DNA of 64,000 bases from Sphingomonadales bacterium (GCA_017302615.1 JAFLDB010000010.1:62001-126000), one strand, 5' to 3'; positions 1 through 9,567 are shown, counted from the stretch's first letter. Program-made: numbers and translations. The notes: generated by a model from the sequence alone, not told the origin.

Positions 1-432
1 GAAAAAGCGGAAGGCCGTGGGCATGACCACGTAATAGGCCAGCGCCGCGCCGGCCGTGAACAGCACCGGTGTGGCCAGCAGGAACGGCAGGAAGGCCTTC
101 TTTTCCTTGGCATAGAGGCCGGGCGCGACAAAGGCCCACAGCTGGTTGGCGATGATCGGGAACGACATGAAAAAGGCGGCGAACAGCGCCACTTTCAACT
201 CGACGAAGAAGGCTTCGTAAAGCTTGGTATAGATCAGCTTGCCCTCACCCGCCGGGAAGGCTTCGGTCAGCGGACGGACCAGAAAGCCGAAGATCTCGTC
301 CGCGAAATAGAAGCTGACGGCAAAGCCCAGGGCCAGCGCATAGACACAGCGCAGCAGGCGGGTGCGCAATTCGATCAGATGATCGAGCAGCGGAGCCTGG
401 CTCTCGTCGATATCGTCAACCTTGAAGACCAT
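1..432 (-). CDS. tatC: Sec-independent protein translocase TatC (partial, C-terminus outside window)
   Basis: The first 144 residues of TatC, the polytopic receptor subunit of the twin-arginine translocase in the inner membrane, which binds the RR signal peptide with TatB. The visible protein starts MVFKVDDIDESQAPLLDHL, has the conserved cytosolic N-terminus with ELRTRLL, and then the first membrane spans with the typical ..FFMSFPIIANQLWAFVAPGLY stretch. The ATG shares one base with the TGA of tatB (TGATG), so the two are translationally coupled. The reading frame runs off the left edge of the window with no break. Family assignment is firm; only completeness is unknown. Confidence 0.96.
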   Translation of the reverse strand, partial: MVFKVDDIDESQAPLLDHLIELRTRLLRCVYALALGFAVSFYFADEIFGFLVRPLTEAFPAGEGKLIYTKLYEAFFVELKVALFAAFFMSFPIIANQLWAFVAPGLYAKEKKAFLPFLLATPVLFTAGAALAYYVVMPTAFRFF

Positions 433-809
433 CAGGACGCCGCCTTCTTGCGGGTGCGCCTGGGCTTGGCGGGCGTTGCCTGCTCTGGCTCAGGCGGCGC
501 GGCGGCCTCGGCAGCGGCGGCGGGCGTGGTGCCCGGATCCTGCCCCACCAGCGCGGCTTCGGCCGAGGCGCTCATCGGGTTGGCCTTCATGATCGCCTCG
601 TTCTGCTCGCGCCACTTCTTCTCCATTTCCTCAAGCTCGGCCTCGCGGATCATGGTTTCGATCCCGGCACGGAAATGGCCGGATACGCGCCGGATCTTGC
701 CGATCCAGCGGCCTGCGGTGCGCAGCGCCATAGGCAGGTCCTTGGGCCCGATCACCACGATCGCCAGCACGACGATCAGCAGCAACTCGGACGCGCCGAT
801 GTCGAACAT
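432..809 (-). CDS. tatB: Sec-independent protein translocase TatB
   Basis: TatB is the single-span partner of TatC in the twin-arginine receptor complex. The 125-residue protein starts MFDIGASELLLIVVLAIVVIG, the standard N-terminal membrane helix with the conserved GPKDLP hinge, then an amphipathic helix (about residues 25-50). The last 45 residues are rich in Ala, Pro and Glu and end in a basic KPRRTRKK tail, as is common in alphaproteobacterial TatB. It sits between tatA (23 bases upstream) and tatC (1-base overlap), which separates it from other TatA/B-like proteins. Confidence 0.96.
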   Translation of the reverse strand: MFDIGASELLLIVVLAIVVIGPKDLPMALRTAGRWIGKIRRVSGHFRAGIETMIREAELEEMEKKWREQNEAIMKANPMSASAEAALVGQDPGTTPAAAAEAAAPPEPEQATPAKPRRTRKKAAS

Positions 810-832
810 GGAGCTTTCCCGTCAGGCCGGAA

Positions 833-1075
833 TCAGGCCGGCTTGTCGGTCTTCTCGGCGGTCGGCTCGGCACTCACGGACTGGTCCGCAGCCGGCGGAG
901 CGATCTGCCCGGCCGGCGGCTGAGGCTTGACCTCTTCGCCTTCGTTCATGCCCTGCTTGAAGCTTTTGATGCCCTTGCCGAAATCGCCCATGACTTCGGA
1001 AATGCGGCCACGGCCGAACAGCACCAGCACGATGATCAGCACGACGATCCAGTGCCAGACAGACCCGAAACCCAT
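833..1075 (-). CDS. tatA: Sec-independent protein translocase TatA
   Basis: TatA forms the pore-like oligomer of the twin-arginine translocase. The protein reads [20 protein letters not shown] followed by [20 protein letters not shown], which is the classical TatA membrane helix, FGRGRI hinge and amphipathic helix. The C-terminus is short and polar. I chose the ATG at 1075, giving 80 residues, because AGGAG at 1084-1088 lies 8 bases in front of it. The in-frame ATG at 1081 would be only 2 bases from that site, and a longer frame would place non-homologous residues before the membrane helix. Confidence 0.95.
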   Translation of the reverse strand: MGFGSVWHWIVVLIIVLVLFGRGRISEVMGDFGKGIKSFKQGMNEGEEVKPQPPAGQIAPPAADQSVSAEPTAEKTDKPA

Positions 1076-1174
1076 TGTCATCACTCCTGAAAGCGGCGGC
1101 AGGCAGCCATGGCCCTTCGCCGGGGTCAATGCCCCTCACCCGCCCATGTAGGGTATTTGCGAAGGCTTTGCCAG

Positions 1175-1789
1175 TCAGTCGGCGTCCGCTTCGTCACCTG
1201 ACTGCGTTTCCGCCTCGCCCTCTGCCCCGCCTGCCGCTTCCATCGCTTCGGCCAGCGCGTCCTCCACCGGATCGAGCAGACCGGCGGCGCGCAATTCGTC
1301 GATCCCCGGCAGGTCGCGGCGGCTTTCCAGGCCGAAATGGGTCAGGAACTCGGGGGTGGTGGCATAGATCACCGGGCGGCCCGGCACTTCGCGGCGGCCG
1401 ACGATGCGGACCCAGCCGGCCTCCATCAGCACGTCCAAGGTTCCCTTGGCGGTCTGCACCCCGCGGATCGATTCGATTTCCGCGCGGCTGACCGGTTCGT
1501 GATAGGCAACGATCGCCAGCACTTCGGTGGCCGCGCGGCTCAGGCGGCGTACTTCCTCGCGCTCGCGCCGCAGCAGGTGGGCCAGATCCGGCGCGGTCTG
1601 GAAATGCCAGCGTTTGCCGCGCTCGACCAGATTGATCCCGCGCTCCCGGTATTGCTCGGCCAGTTCGGCCAGCGCCGCTTTCACCTCCGCGCCGCCAAGA
1701 TGCACGGAAATCGCCTCGGCGCTCATCGGCTCGGTCGCGGCAAACAGCGTGGCCTCGACCGCCCGGACCAGATCGTCGGGACGGCTCAA
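1175..1789 (-). CDS. scpB: Segregation and condensation protein B (ScpB)
   Basis: ScpB is the winged-helix kite subunit that, with ScpA, regulates the SMC condensin ring in chromosome segregation. The 204-residue protein has the family pattern RAVEATLFAATEPMSAEAI near its start and the conserved EVLAIVAYHEPVSRAEIESI helix-turn-helix with the following RGV and GRPVIYATT wing. The last 35 residues are acidic and low in complexity. The start is a TTG at 1789 that overlaps the scpA stop by four bases (TTGA); the next in-frame ATG would remove the conserved first helix. It is coupled to scpA. Confidence 0.93.
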   Translation of the reverse strand: MSRPDDLVRAVEATLFAATEPMSAEAISVHLGGAEVKAALAELAEQYRERGINLVERGKRWHFQTAPDLAHLLRREREEVRRLSRAATEVLAIVAYHEPVSRAEIESIRGVQTAKGTLDVLMEAGWVRIVGRREVPGRPVIYATTPEFLTHFGLESRRDLPGIDELRAAGLLDPVEDALAEAMEAAGGAEGEAETQSGDEADAD

Positions 1790-2586
1790 GCCCGGATCCC
1801 CCGCAGCATCAGCGGACCGAACGTCTCGTCCTGCTGCAATTCGGCCTTGCCCAGCCGCGCCAGTTCGAGCGCGGCAACAAAGCTGCTGGCCATGGCCGAG
1901 CGGCGCAGGCGCGGATCGGCGTGCGGCGGCAGGAAATCGCGCAGTTCCATCCAGTCCAGATTGACGCCCAGCATCGAGGACACCCGGCTAAGCGCGGAAT
2001 CCAGCGTCATGACCATCCGGTCGCGGACCATGTGGACCACCGGCGCGGTGCGCGCCTTGACCTGGCCATAGGCCTGAACCAGCGCGAACCAGTCACACTG
2101 CCACAAGCTCTTGCGATCGACCCTGAGGCCTTCGGGCGCGCCGCGCGCGAAGACATCGCGGCCCAGCCGGTCGCGCCCCATCAGCCGCGCAGCCGCATCG
2201 CGCATGGCCGCCAGACGTTGCAGGCGAAGTTGCAGGCGCAGCGCCAGCTCTTCGGGCGAAGGATCAGGCTGCTCCTCGCGCGGGAGCAACAGGGCCGACT
2301 TGAGGTAGGCCAGCCACGCCGCCATCACCAGATAGTCCGCCGCCAGTTCCAGCCGCAGGGCCTCGGCCCGCTCGATATAGGTCAGGTACTGGTCGACCAG
2401 TTCGAGGATCGAGATCCGCCGCAGATCGACCTTCTGCCGCCGGGCGAGATCGAGCAGCAGATCGAGCGGCCCTTCCCAGCCATCGAGTTCCAGGTAGAGC
2501 GCCTGGTCCTCGGTCGCGGCCGCGCCGATGCCCTGCCAGTCGTCCTCGGCAAAGGTGATTGAGGGGGTGTCGACCGTTTCCGTCAC
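1786..2586 (-). CDS. scpA: Segregation and condensation protein A (ScpA)
   Basis: ScpA is the kleisin that bridges SMC heads and recruits ScpB. The 266-residue protein has the typical N-terminal LELDGWEGPLDLLLDLARRQ motif (about residues 32-51), then the VDLRRISILELVDQYL helix, AADYLVMAAWLAYLKS, and a C-terminal winged-helix part binding the SMC cap. It begins with GTG at 2586, overlapping the nagZ stop by four bases (GTGA), and ends overlapping the scpB start. The chain nagZ-scpA-scpB is therefore likely one coupled transcript, an arrangement I know from alphaproteobacteria. Confidence 0.94.
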   Translation of the reverse strand: MTETVDTPSITFAEDDWQGIGAAATEDQALYLELDGWEGPLDLLLDLARRQKVDLRRISILELVDQYLTYIERAEALRLELAADYLVMAAWLAYLKSALLLPREEQPDPSPEELALRLQLRLQRLAAMRDAAARLMGRDRLGRDVFARGAPEGLRVDRKSLWQCDWFALVQAYGQVKARTAPVVHMVRDRMVMTLDSALSRVSSMLGVNLDWMELRDFLPPHADPRLRRSAMASSFVAALELARLGKAELQQDETFGPLMLRGIRA

Positions 2587-3602
2587 GCCGCCGCCTCCAC
2601 CATCGCGAGCAGCGCGTCACGCTTGGCAATCAGGGCAGCCTGATCGCCGCTCGCCCCGTCCAGCCGGGTGAACGACAGGGCACGCTCCAGCCGTTCGGCC
2701 GTTTTGGCGCCCATCGCGGGCAGGCGCTCGCAGATCCCGGTCATGTCGTCCAGCTTTGCCCAGCAGTTGAGCGCGATGTCGCAGCCTGCCGCAATTGCCC
2801 GCTCGGCCCGCTCCGGCACCGTGCCGCTCAGCGCTTCCATATCGAGATCGTCGGTCATCAGCAGGCCATCGAAGCCGATCCGCTTGCGGATGATCTCGCT
2901 GATGATGAAGGGCGACTGGGTGGCGGGGTGCTCACTGTCCCAGGCGGTGAACTTGAGGTGCCCGGTCATGCCGCTCGGCGCATTGTTCAGCGCCCGGAAC
3001 GGAGCGATATCGCGTTCCAGTTCCTCGTCACTGGCGGTGACGGTCGGCATTTCCTTGTGCGTGTCGCATTCCGAGCGGCCATGCCCCGGCATGTGCTTGA
3101 TCGTCCCGGCAACACCGGCCCGGGCAAGCCCGTCCAGCACCGCCCGGCCCAGTGCCGCCACCCGCAGCGGCTCATGGCCCAGGGCGCGGTCGCCGATCAC
3201 GTCGTGAGCGCCTTCGCAGCGCACGTCGAGCACCGGGGCGTGGGTGCAAGTGATGCCAGCTTCGGCGAGGTCGATTGCCAGCGCCTCGGCATTCGCGCGG
3301 GCCGCCTCGATCGCGCTGGCCGGAGCCAGATCGTAGAGCCGGTCAAACACGGCGCCGGCCGGATAGGCATTCCACACCGGCGGCTTCAACCGCTGGACCC
3401 GCCCGCCTTCCTGGTCGATCGTGATCAGCAGCCGGTCCCGCCCGTGGATTTCGCGCAGGGAGTCGGTCAGCGCGCGCAGCTGATCGCGGCTTTCCACGTT
3501 GCGGCCGAAAATGATGTAGCCCGCCGGATCCGCCTCACGAAAGAAGGCTCGCTCATCGGCGCTCAGCACCAGTCCTGAAAGGCCGAAGATCGCGGGTGTC
3601 AT
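2583..3602 (-). CDS. nagZ: Beta-N-acetylhexosaminidase NagZ (GH3)
   Basis: NagZ is a cytosolic family 3 glycoside hydrolase that removes N-acetylglucosamine from anhydro-muropeptides in wall recycling. Starting at MTPAIFGLSG (ATG at 3602) the protein has 339 residues, the usual NagZ length. Visible motifs are GYIIFGRNV, IDQEGGRVQRL, the catalytic-loop pattern KHMPGHG..CDTHKEMP with the Asp-His general acid/base pair, and GLLMTDDLDM carrying the nucleophile Asp. There is no signal peptide, which fits a cytosolic enzyme. An upstream in-frame extension of 18 residues is basic and unlike the family. Confidence 0.95.
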   Translation of the reverse strand: MTPAIFGLSGLVLSADERAFFREADPAGYIIFGRNVESRDQLRALTDSLREIHGRDRLLITIDQEGGRVQRLKPPVWNAYPAGAVFDRLYDLAPASAIEAARANAEALAIDLAEAGITCTHAPVLDVRCEGAHDVIGDRALGHEPLRVAALGRAVLDGLARAGVAGTIKHMPGHGRSECDTHKEMPTVTASDEELERDIAPFRALNNAPSGMTGHLKFTAWDSEHPATQSPFIISEIIRKRIGFDGLLMTDDLDMEALSGTVPERAERAIAAGCDIALNCWAKLDDMTGICERLPAMGAKTAERLERALSFTRLDGASGDQAALIAKRDALLAMVEAAA

Positions 3603-3674
3603 GACGCTTTGGAAAGTCGCAGGATGACGGCGCTTGTGCAAGCGCCGCCGGTGCAATCCGTGTGGATTACCGCC

Positions 3675-4391
3675 CTACTTGACCTGGCAGGCGATGCCCG
3701 CGCCTTTCAGCTTGCCGCACAGGGCATTGGCCGCCGCCGCGTCCGGCGCCACCGCCTGCAGGCGGTAGACCGTGCCGTTATCGGCCGAGCCTTCGACCAC
3801 CCGGTGCGGAACGCCCGAAAGGATCGCCCCGGCCTGGCCGGTCAGCTTGGTCCAGCCGGCTTCGGCCGCCGCCTTGGACGAGAAAGCGCCGACCTGCACC
3901 CCCACGCCGCCGCTGGCGGGCGCGGTGGCGATGCCGGGCTTGGCGGCCGGATCGGCGTTGGCGGCCGGAGCCGGAGCAGCATCCTTGCCCGCGCTGTCCA
4001 GCTGGGCCGGGCGGCTCTGCCCTTCGGATACGGCAAAACTGGAATCGCCGGTGCCGTCAAACTGCTTGCCGCCCGGATCCTTGGGCGCTTCCTTGTAAGG
4101 ACCGGGTTCGGGCGGGACCACGCTGCCATCGGCGACCAGCGCCGGATCGGGCCCGCGATTGGTGGCCCACCAGATCCCGCCGACGATCACGCCCAGCGCG
4201 ACCAGGCCGATCAGCACCAGTTTGAGCAGGCCGCTGCCTTCGCCGCCTTCATCGGCGTAGTCATCGTCCTCGGCGCTTTCCAGCCACGGCAGCCGGTCTT
4301 CATCGCCGGCCAGGGCCAGCTGTTCGGTTTCGAGCGGCGCGTCATCGTCCTGCCACCGATCATCGTCACGGGTGCCGTCGCTGCCGGTCAT
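3675..4391 (-). CDS. SPOR domain membrane protein
   Basis: A 238-residue bitopic protein predicted to bind denuded septal peptidoglycan. The N-terminal third is acidic and cytosolic (DDDRWQDDDAPLETEQ), one membrane span lies at about residues 55-76 (LVLIGLVALGVIVGGIWWA), a Pro/Ala/Gly-rich periplasmic linker follows, and the last 75 residues match a SPOR repeat (GVQVGAFSSKAAAEAGWTKL and later RLQAVAPDAAAANALCGKL). The start lies 2 bases after the argS stop. The argS-SPOR-nagZ order is typical for sphingomonads. The exact cell-division role is inferred from the domain. Confidence 0.9.
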   Translation of the reverse strand: MTGSDGTRDDDRWQDDDAPLETEQLALAGDEDRLPWLESAEDDDYADEGGEGSGLLKLVLIGLVALGVIVGGIWWATNRGPDPALVADGSVVPPEPGPYKEAPKDPGGKQFDGTGDSSFAVSEGQSRPAQLDSAGKDAAPAPAANADPAAKPGIATAPASGGVGVQVGAFSSKAAAEAGWTKLTGQAGAILSGVPHRVVEGSADNGTVYRLQAVAPDAAAANALCGKLKGAGIACQVK

Positions 4392-4393
4392 GC

Positions 4394-6142
4394 TTACATC
4401 TCCTCCACCGCCTCGACGCCCAGAATGGCGAGGCCGTTGCGGACAAGTTGCCCGATTTGCGAGGCAAGATAAAGCCTTGCCCCGGTCAGCGCGGCATCCT
4501 GTGCCACGATGAACCGCTTTTCGGGCTTGTCGTTGCCCAGGTTCCAGTAGGCATGGAACGCGGCGGCAAGGTCATAGAGATAAAAGGCAATCCGGTGCGG
4601 TTCGCGCGCGGCAGCGGCGGCCTCGACCAGCCGGGGGAACTGCGCGGCCACCTTGACCAGCTCCAGCTCTTCCGCGCCCAGCAGGGCCAGATCGCTGTCC
4701 GCCGGGGCAAAGCCTTCGCCCTCGGCCTTGCGCAGGGTAGAGCGGATCCGGGCATGGGCGTACTGCACATAGAACACCGGATTGTCCTTCGATGCCTCGA
4801 CCACCTTGTCGAAATCGAAGTCCATCTGCGCTTCGGGCTTGCGGGTCAGCATGGTGAAACGGACCACGTCCTTGCCGACCATCTCGACCACGTCCGCCAG
4901 TGTCACGAAATTGCCGGAGCGCTTCGACATCTTGAACGGCTCGCCGCCTTTGAGCAGCTGGACCATCTGCACCAGCTTGACTTCGAACGGCTTGCCCTTG
5001 CCGTCCTCACCCCCGGTCAGTGCGGCAACGGCGGCCTTGATCCGCTTGACCGTGCCGGCATGGTCCGCGCCCCAGATATCGACCAGCGCGTCGGCGCTCT
5101 GCGCCTTCTGGAAGTGATAGGCCATGTCCGCACCGAAATAGGTCCACGAACCATCACTTTTCTTGATCGGACGGTCTTGATCGTCACCGAACCTGGTCGA
5201 GCGGAACAACGGCAGCTCCACCGGCTCCCAGTCCTCGGGCGTCTTGCCCTTCGGTGCTTCGAGGTGACCATCATAGACCAGATCGTGCGCGCGCAGCCAC
5301 TTCTCCGCCTCTTCCGGCTTGCCGGCGGCCTGCAGTTCGGCCTCGGAACTGAACAGGTCGTGCCGGATGCCGAGCAGCGCCAGGTCAGCCTTGATCTGGT
5401 CCAGCATGGCGGCAACCGCCCGGGCGCGGAACAGGGCCAGCCATTCGCCTTCCGGGGCCTTGGCATAGGCATCGCCGAATTCGGCCGCCAGCGCCTGTCC
5501 GACCGGAATCAGGTAGTCGCCCGGATAGAGCCCTTCGGGGACCCCGCCGACGTCCTCGCCCAGCGCTTCGCGGTAGCGCAGATGGGCAGAGCGGGCGAGC
5601 ACGTCGACCTGCCCGCCGGCATCGTTGACGTAATATTCGCGGATCACCTTGTGCCCGGCCCATTCGAGCAGCGAGGCCAGCGCATCGCCCACCACCGCGC
5701 CGCGGCAATGGCCCATGTGCATCGGACCGGTCGGATTGGCCGAGACATATTCGACGTTGACCGTGGTCCCGCCACCCACGGCGGAACGGCCGTAGTCCGC
5801 GCCCAGCGCGCCGATTGCGGCCAGTTCGGCCAGCCATGCCTCGGGCGCGACGCGCAGGTTGATGAAGCCGGGACCGGCAATCTCGGCGCTGGCGACGGCC
5901 GGAACCTTCACCAGTTCCGCCACCAGCGCATCGGCCAGCGCGCGCGGATTGGTGCCGGCGGGCTTGGCCAGGACCATCGCGGCGTTGGTGGCCAGATCGC
6001 CGTGGGCCGGATCGCGCGGCGGCTCCACCGTGATCGCGCCGCGGTTCAGCCCGGCCGGCAAGGTGCCTGCCGCTTCCAGCGCATCGAGCGCGGCAGCGAT
6101 ATGGGCCGAAAATGCGGCATAGATGGTCTTGGTCTGGGTCAT
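4394..6142 (-). CDS. argS: Arginyl-tRNA synthetase
   Basis: Class I arginyl-tRNA synthetase that charges tRNA-Arg. From [15 protein letters not shown] the protein has 582 residues. It has the N-terminal Add-1 domain, the HIGH-equivalent [15 protein letters not shown] motif (about residues 115-130), the [12 protein letters not shown] motif, and the C-terminal DALR anticodon-binding domain ending [16 protein letters not shown]. The upstream in-frame ATG at 6178 adds 12 residues before the family start, and I prefer the second ATG. It is the first gene of the argS-SPOR-nagZ-scpAB-tatABC run. Confidence 0.96.
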   Translation of the reverse strand: MTQTKTIYAAFSAHIAAALDALEAAGTLPAGLNRGAITVEPPRDPAHGDLATNAAMVLAKPAGTNPRALADALVAELVKVPAVASAEIAGPGFINLRVAPEAWLAELAAIGALGADYGRSAVGGGTTVNVEYVSANPTGPMHMGHCRGAVVGDALASLLEWAGHKVIREYYVNDAGGQVDVLARSAHLRYREALGEDVGGVPEGLYPGDYLIPVGQALAAEFGDAYAKAPEGEWLALFRARAVAAMLDQIKADLALLGIRHDLFSSEAELQAAGKPEEAEKWLRAHDLVYDGHLEAPKGKTPEDWEPVELPLFRSTRFGDDQDRPIKKSDGSWTYFGADMAYHFQKAQSADALVDIWGADHAGTVKRIKAAVAALTGGEDGKGKPFEVKLVQMVQLLKGGEPFKMSKRSGNFVTLADVVEMVGKDVVRFTMLTRKPEAQMDFDFDKVVEASKDNPVFYVQYAHARIRSTLRKAEGEGFAPADSDLALLGAEELELVKVAAQFPRLVEAAAAAREPHRIAFYLYDLAAAFHAYWNLGNDKPEKRFIVAQDAALTGARLYLASQIGQLVRNGLAILGVEAVEEM

Positions 6143-6227
6143 CGGACTGCTCTTGAACAGGGGGCCTGAGGCCCGCATAACGTGACAGCGCCCCTACCGC
6201 CTGGGCAGGAGCGCTGCAAGGAATGAA

Positions 6228-6248
6228 GGCGCGCGGGGTCCGCGCGCC
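6228..6248 (-). terminator. Possible intrinsic terminator after the lipoprotein gene
   Basis: A perfect 9-bp G+C stem (GGCGCGCGG / CCGCGCGCC) with a 3-base loop lies just after the stop codon of the minus-strand lipoprotein gene. The following minus-strand bases are only moderately T-rich (TTCATTCC), so termination may be weak and some read-through into argS is possible. Confidence 0.5.
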
Positions 6249-6252
6249 CGTT

Positions 6253-6903
6253 TCATCGGGTGGCGTTGTAGGTCAGCTGATCCTGCGTCAGCTGGAAACC
6301 GACCAGCACTTCGAAGGTGGCGCGGGCAATGGCCGCCTTCACGTCGGGCTGCGAGAGCGGATCGATCGCCGCGTCCTCTTCCCCGGCCTTGCGGCGACGG
6401 GTAATGCGGTCGCGGATTTCCGGCGGCAGGCTGGCCTCGGCCTTGTCGACATAGGCCGATCCCGAGCCACTGGCCTGGGCCCGTTCCTGCCCGTCGGCAA
6501 AGGTCAGGGTGACCTGGCCGACCCGCTTGGTCACCACCGCGCGGCCGCCGCGCAGGACGGTAACGAAATAGGGTACGGTCACGGTGCGCGCGCCGCGGGT
6601 ATCGGTGCGGCGGGCCAGCACGTCGAAAGTGACACTGGTATAGACCTTGTCGCCGCTGTCGTTGCACTGGCTGCGCACATTGGTCATCGCCGCGACCAGA
6701 TCGATATTGGCAGCGGTGGTATCGCCCGCGGTGCGAAACACGGTCATGTCGCCGGTAAAATCGGGAATGCCGACTGCCGGGCAAGCGCTGCGCACCGCCT
6801 GAATCCCCACCCCCTGATCGATCACGATATCGCCGGTGGACTTGCAGCCCGCCAGGGCGGCGGCCAGTGCGAGGGCGGAAATCAGACGGAAGCGAGCGGT
6901 CAT
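6253..6903 (-). CDS. Uncharacterised outer-membrane lipoprotein
   Basis: A 216-residue predicted lipoprotein. The N-terminus MTARFRLISALALAAALAGC has a type II signal peptide with lipobox LAGC and Cys20. The mature part is polar, contains an extended strand region (VTFDVLARRTDTRGARTVTV and VPYFVTVLRGGRAVVTKRVG) and a helical C-terminus (DVKAAIARATFEVLVGFQLT). Two further cysteines (about residues 41 and 81) might pair. I recognise no catalytic motif. Proteins of this shape recur in sphingomonads near argS, but I cannot assign a function. Confidence 0.8.
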   Translation of the reverse strand: MTARFRLISALALAAALAGCKSTGDIVIDQGVGIQAVRSACPAVGIPDFTGDMTVFRTAGDTTAANIDLVAAMTNVRSQCNDSGDKVYTSVTFDVLARRTDTRGARTVTVPYFVTVLRGGRAVVTKRVGQVTLTFADGQERAQASGSGSAYVDKAEASLPPEIRDRITRRRKAGEEDAAIDPLSQPDVKAAIARATFEVLVGFQLTQDQLTYNATR

Positions 6904-6973
6904 TCGGGCACCTTTGGAATCTCGGTTGCGCTTGCCCTAGCGGCGCGCGGGGCAAAGCGCTAGAGGCCGCTTC

Positions 6974-7960
6974 ATGAACGCGCCCTTGCCAGAATCGCCT
7001 GCCGGTCAGGATACCGCCACTGCCAAGGCCCCGCTGCGCCTGCTGCTGGCCGCCCCGCGCGGCTTTTGTGCAGGGGTGGACCGGGCGATCGACATCGTCG
7101 AACTGTCGCTCCAGCGCTATGGCGCGCCGGTCTATGTCCGGCACGAAATTGTTCACAACCGCTTCGTGGTCGACAGCCTGAAAGCCAAGGGCGCGGTGTT
7201 TGTCGAGGAACTGGACGAAGTGCCGGACGCCGCGCCGGTGGTGTTCAGCGCCCACGGCGTGCCCAAGGCGATCCCCGCCAAGGCAAGCGAGCGCGGGCTG
7301 GACTGGCTTGATGCCACCTGCCCGCTGGTCAGCAAGGTCCACCGCCAGGCCGAACGCCAGATCGAGGCCGGGCGGCACATCGTGTTCATCGGCCACAAGG
7401 GCCACCCCGAAGTGATCGGCACGCTGGGCCAGGTGCCCGAAGGCACGATCACGCTGGTCGAAACGGTCGAAGACGTGGCGGGCCTGGACTTCGCCGATGA
7501 CGAGGCACTTGCCTTTCTGACCCAGACCACGCTGAGCGTGGACGATACCGCCGAAATCGTCGCCGCGCTGCGCGCGCGCTTCCCCCGGATCGTCGGACCC
7601 AAGGCCGAAGACATCTGCTATGCCACGTCGAACCGCCAGGCGGCGGTCAAGGCGATCGCGCCGGAGTGCCAGCTGGTGCTGGTAATCGGCGCACCCAACA
7701 GCTCGAACTCGCTGCGGCTGGTCGAAGTCGCTCAGCGTTGCGGCGCGCGGGGGATGCTGATCCAGCGCGGGGCGGAGATCGACGGCACATGGCTGGACGG
7801 GGTCGAAGTGCTGGGCCTGACCGCCGGGGCTTCCGCACCGGAAGAACTGGTCAACGAAGTGATCGCCCGGATCGGCGAATGGCGCGAAGTGACGGTTGAA
7901 CAGGTCGTCACTGCCGAGGAAAAGATGGTGTTCAAGCTGCCGCGCCAGCTGGTCGATTGA
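6974..7960 (+). CDS. ispH: 4-hydroxy-3-methylbut-2-enyl diphosphate reductase
   Basis: IspH is the iron-sulphur enzyme that performs the last step of the MEP isoprenoid pathway, making IPP and DMAPP. The 328-residue protein holds the three conserved cluster-binding cysteines, Cys32 in [13 protein letters not shown], Cys116 in [11 protein letters not shown] and Cys215 in [10 protein letters not shown], plus the HEIVHN and [10 protein letters not shown] histidine motifs. An N-terminal extension of about 20 polar residues precedes the family core. The TGA stop overlaps the start of thrB by one base, opening an ispH-thrB-rnhA operon. Confidence 0.97.
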   Translation: MNAPLPESPAGQDTATAKAPLRLLLAAPRGFCAGVDRAIDIVELSLQRYGAPVYVRHEIVHNRFVVDSLKAKGAVFVEELDEVPDAAPVVFSAHGVPKAIPAKASERGLDWLDATCPLVSKVHRQAERQIEAGRHIVFIGHKGHPEVIGTLGQVPEGTITLVETVEDVAGLDFADDEALAFLTQTTLSVDDTAEIVAALRARFPRIVGPKAEDICYATSNRQAAVKAIAPECQLVLVIGAPNSSNSLRLVEVAQRCGARGMLIQRGAEIDGTWLDGVEVLGLTAGASAPEELVNEVIARIGEWREVTVEQVVTAEEKMVFKLPRQLVD

Positions 7961-8943
7961 TGGCCGTCTACACGCATCTGGGGGCCGAGGATCTGGCCGA
8001 ACTGATCGGCCACTTCGATGTCGGCGAACTGACCAGTGCCAAGGGCATTGCCGAGGGCGTGTCCAATTCCAACTGGCTGATCGAAACGACCGGACGGGAC
8101 GGCGCGGGCGCGCGGTTCATCCTGACCATGTACGAATTCCGGATCGAGGTGGAGGACCTGCCGTTCTTCCTCTCGCTGCTCGATCACCTCGCCGCCAAGG
8201 GCTGCCCGGTGCCGCGCACGATCCATGACCGGGACGGCGCGCTCTACCGCCTGATCGATGGCAAGGCCGTGGCCCTGATCGAGTTCCTGCCCGGCGTATC
8301 GGTCAGCCACCCGACCCCTGAGCAGGCCCGCTCGGTTGGCCGCGCGCTGGCGCAGCTGCACCTGGCCAGCACCGACTTTCCCGGTGCCCGGGCCAATGCG
8401 ATGGACCTGGGCGAAAGCCGCCGCCTGGCCGAAGCCTGCGGGCAGGCCGGCATGGCCAGCATCGATCCGGCACTGGCCGCGCTGGTGGAGCGGGAGCTGC
8501 CGCTGCTGGAACGCGAGTGGCCGGCCGGCCTGCCGCGCTCGGTGATCCATGCCGATCTGTTTCCGGACAACGTGCTGATGCTGGGCGAGACCGTCACCGG
8601 CCTGATCGACTTCTACTTCGCCTGCACCGATCTGACCGCTTACGATGTGGCCGTCACCCATGCGGCCTGGTGCTTCGATGGCGAAGGGCGCAATTTCAGC
8701 CCGGCGATTTCGGCCGCGCTGCTGGAAGGATACGAGGCGGTCCGCCCGCTCTCGTCCGAGGAACGCGCCGCCCTGCCGGTCTTGGCCCGCACCGCCGCAT
8801 TGCGCTTTACCATGAGCCGCGCGTTCGACTGGCTCAATACCCCGGCCGATGCGCTGGTCGTCCGCAAGAGCCCGATGGCCTTTGCCCGGCGGCTGGAATT
8901 CTATGCCGATCCGGCCCATGCCGGGGTCTTTGCCCGGTCATGA
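7960..8943 (+). CDS. thrB: Homoserine kinase ThrB (APH-fold type)
   Basis: Homoserine kinase of the aminoglycoside-phosphotransferase fold, used by alphaproteobacteria for threonine synthesis. The 327-residue protein has [12 protein letters not shown] as nucleotide-binding loop, the catalytic-loop sequence [14 protein letters not shown] (general base Asp) and the metal-binding [19 protein letters not shown] take the ATG at 7960, which shares one base with the ispH stop (TGATG). It ends overlapping rnhA by four bases. The ispH-thrB-rnhA order is a known arrangement in sphingomonads. Confidence 0.94.
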   Translation: MAVYTHLGAEDLAELIGHFDVGELTSAKGIAEGVSNSNWLIETTGRDGAGARFILTMYEFRIEVEDLPFFLSLLDHLAAKGCPVPRTIHDRDGALYRLIDGKAVALIEFLPGVSVSHPTPEQARSVGRALAQLHLASTDFPGARANAMDLGESRRLAEACGQAGMASIDPALAALVERELPLLEREWPAGLPRSVIHADLFPDNVLMLGETVTGLIDFYFACTDLTAYDVAVTHAAWCFDGEGRNFSPAISAALLEGYEAVRPLSSEERAALPVLARTAALRFTMSRAFDWLNTPADALVVRKSPMAFARRLEFYADPAHAGVFARS

Positions 8944-9374
8944 AGAAGGTCGAGATTTTCACCGACGGGGCCTGCAAGGGCAACCCCGGTCCGGGCGGCT
9001 GGGGTGCGCTGCTGCGGATGGGGCATCACGAAAAGGAACTGTCCGGCGGAGAGGCCGAGACGACCAACAACCGCATGGAACTGACCGCGGTGATCCGCGC
9101 CCTGGAAGCACTGAAGGAACCGTGCCTGGTCCACCTCCACACTGACAGCCGCTATGTGATCGACGGGATCACCGGCTGGATTTATGGCTGGCAGAAGAAC
9201 GGCTGGAAAACCGCCGCCAAGAAGCCGGTGCTCAACGCCGACCTGTGGCAAGACCTGTTGGCCGCGACCAAGCGCCACCGGATCGAGTGGATCTGGGTGA
9301 AGGGCCACGACGGGCATCCCGAAAACGAACGCGCCGACAAGCTGGCCAGCGACGCAGCGCTGGCCGCAGCTTAG
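8940..9374 (+). CDS. rnhA: Ribonuclease HI
   Basis: RNase HI degrades RNA in RNA:DNA hybrids. The 144-residue protein carries all four catalytic acidic residues, Asp9 ([17 protein letters not shown]), Glu47 (NNRMELTAV), Asp69 (HTDSRYV) and Asp133 (NERADKLA), and His123 of the flexible [10 protein letters not shown] loop. The start ATG at 8940 overlaps the thrB stop (ATGA). The length is that of the classical bacterial enzyme without an N-terminal hybrid-binding domain. Confidence 0.97.
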   Translation: MKKVEIFTDGACKGNPGPGGWGALLRMGHHEKELSGGEAETTNNRMELTAVIRALEALKEPCLVHLHTDSRYVIDGITGWIYGWQKNGWKTAAKKPVLNADLWQDLLAATKRHRIEWIWVKGHDGHPENERADKLASDAALAAA

Positions 9375-9383
9375 CCTGTACCG

Positions 9384-9560
9384 TCAGGAATTGTCCTCGA
9401 TCGGCGCATCGGGGCCGTTCTTCTTGATCGAGGCAATGGCGTTTTCCGCGCTGGCCTTGCTGGCATAGCCCTCGGTCGAGAACATCACTTCGGAATTGTA
9501 CTTGAACCGGACCCGGAATTCCCCGGCCTTGTCCTTGTAGATTTCGAACTTGTGAGCCAC
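9384..9560 (-). CDS. Small YegP/DUF1508-like protein (GTG start)
   Basis: A 58-residue protein of the DUF1508/YegP fold, read from a GTG start: VAHKFEIYKDKAGEFRVRFK, then YNSEVMFSTEGYASKASAEN, then AIASIKKNGPDAPIEDNS. The pattern of an aromatic strand, E-F-R-v-R-F-K, a Gly-Tyr-x-x-K helix and a final I-x-x-I-K-x-N is that of YegP, here as a single unit instead of the two tandem units of E. coli YegP. The start is fixed by a perfect AAGGAGG six bases upstream. The molecular function of this family is unknown. It converges on rnhA with a 9-base gap. Confidence 0.85.
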   Translation of the reverse strand: MAHKFEIYKDKAGEFRVRFKYNSEVMFSTEGYASKASAENAIASIKKNGPDAPIEDNS

Positions 9561-9567
9561 GGCGCAC

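Noticed and set aside
6904..6973. Dyad CTAGCG..CGCTAG in the divergent ispH/lipoprotein spacer
   Set aside because: The arms are short and G+C-rich with a long loop, which is likely by chance in this DNA.
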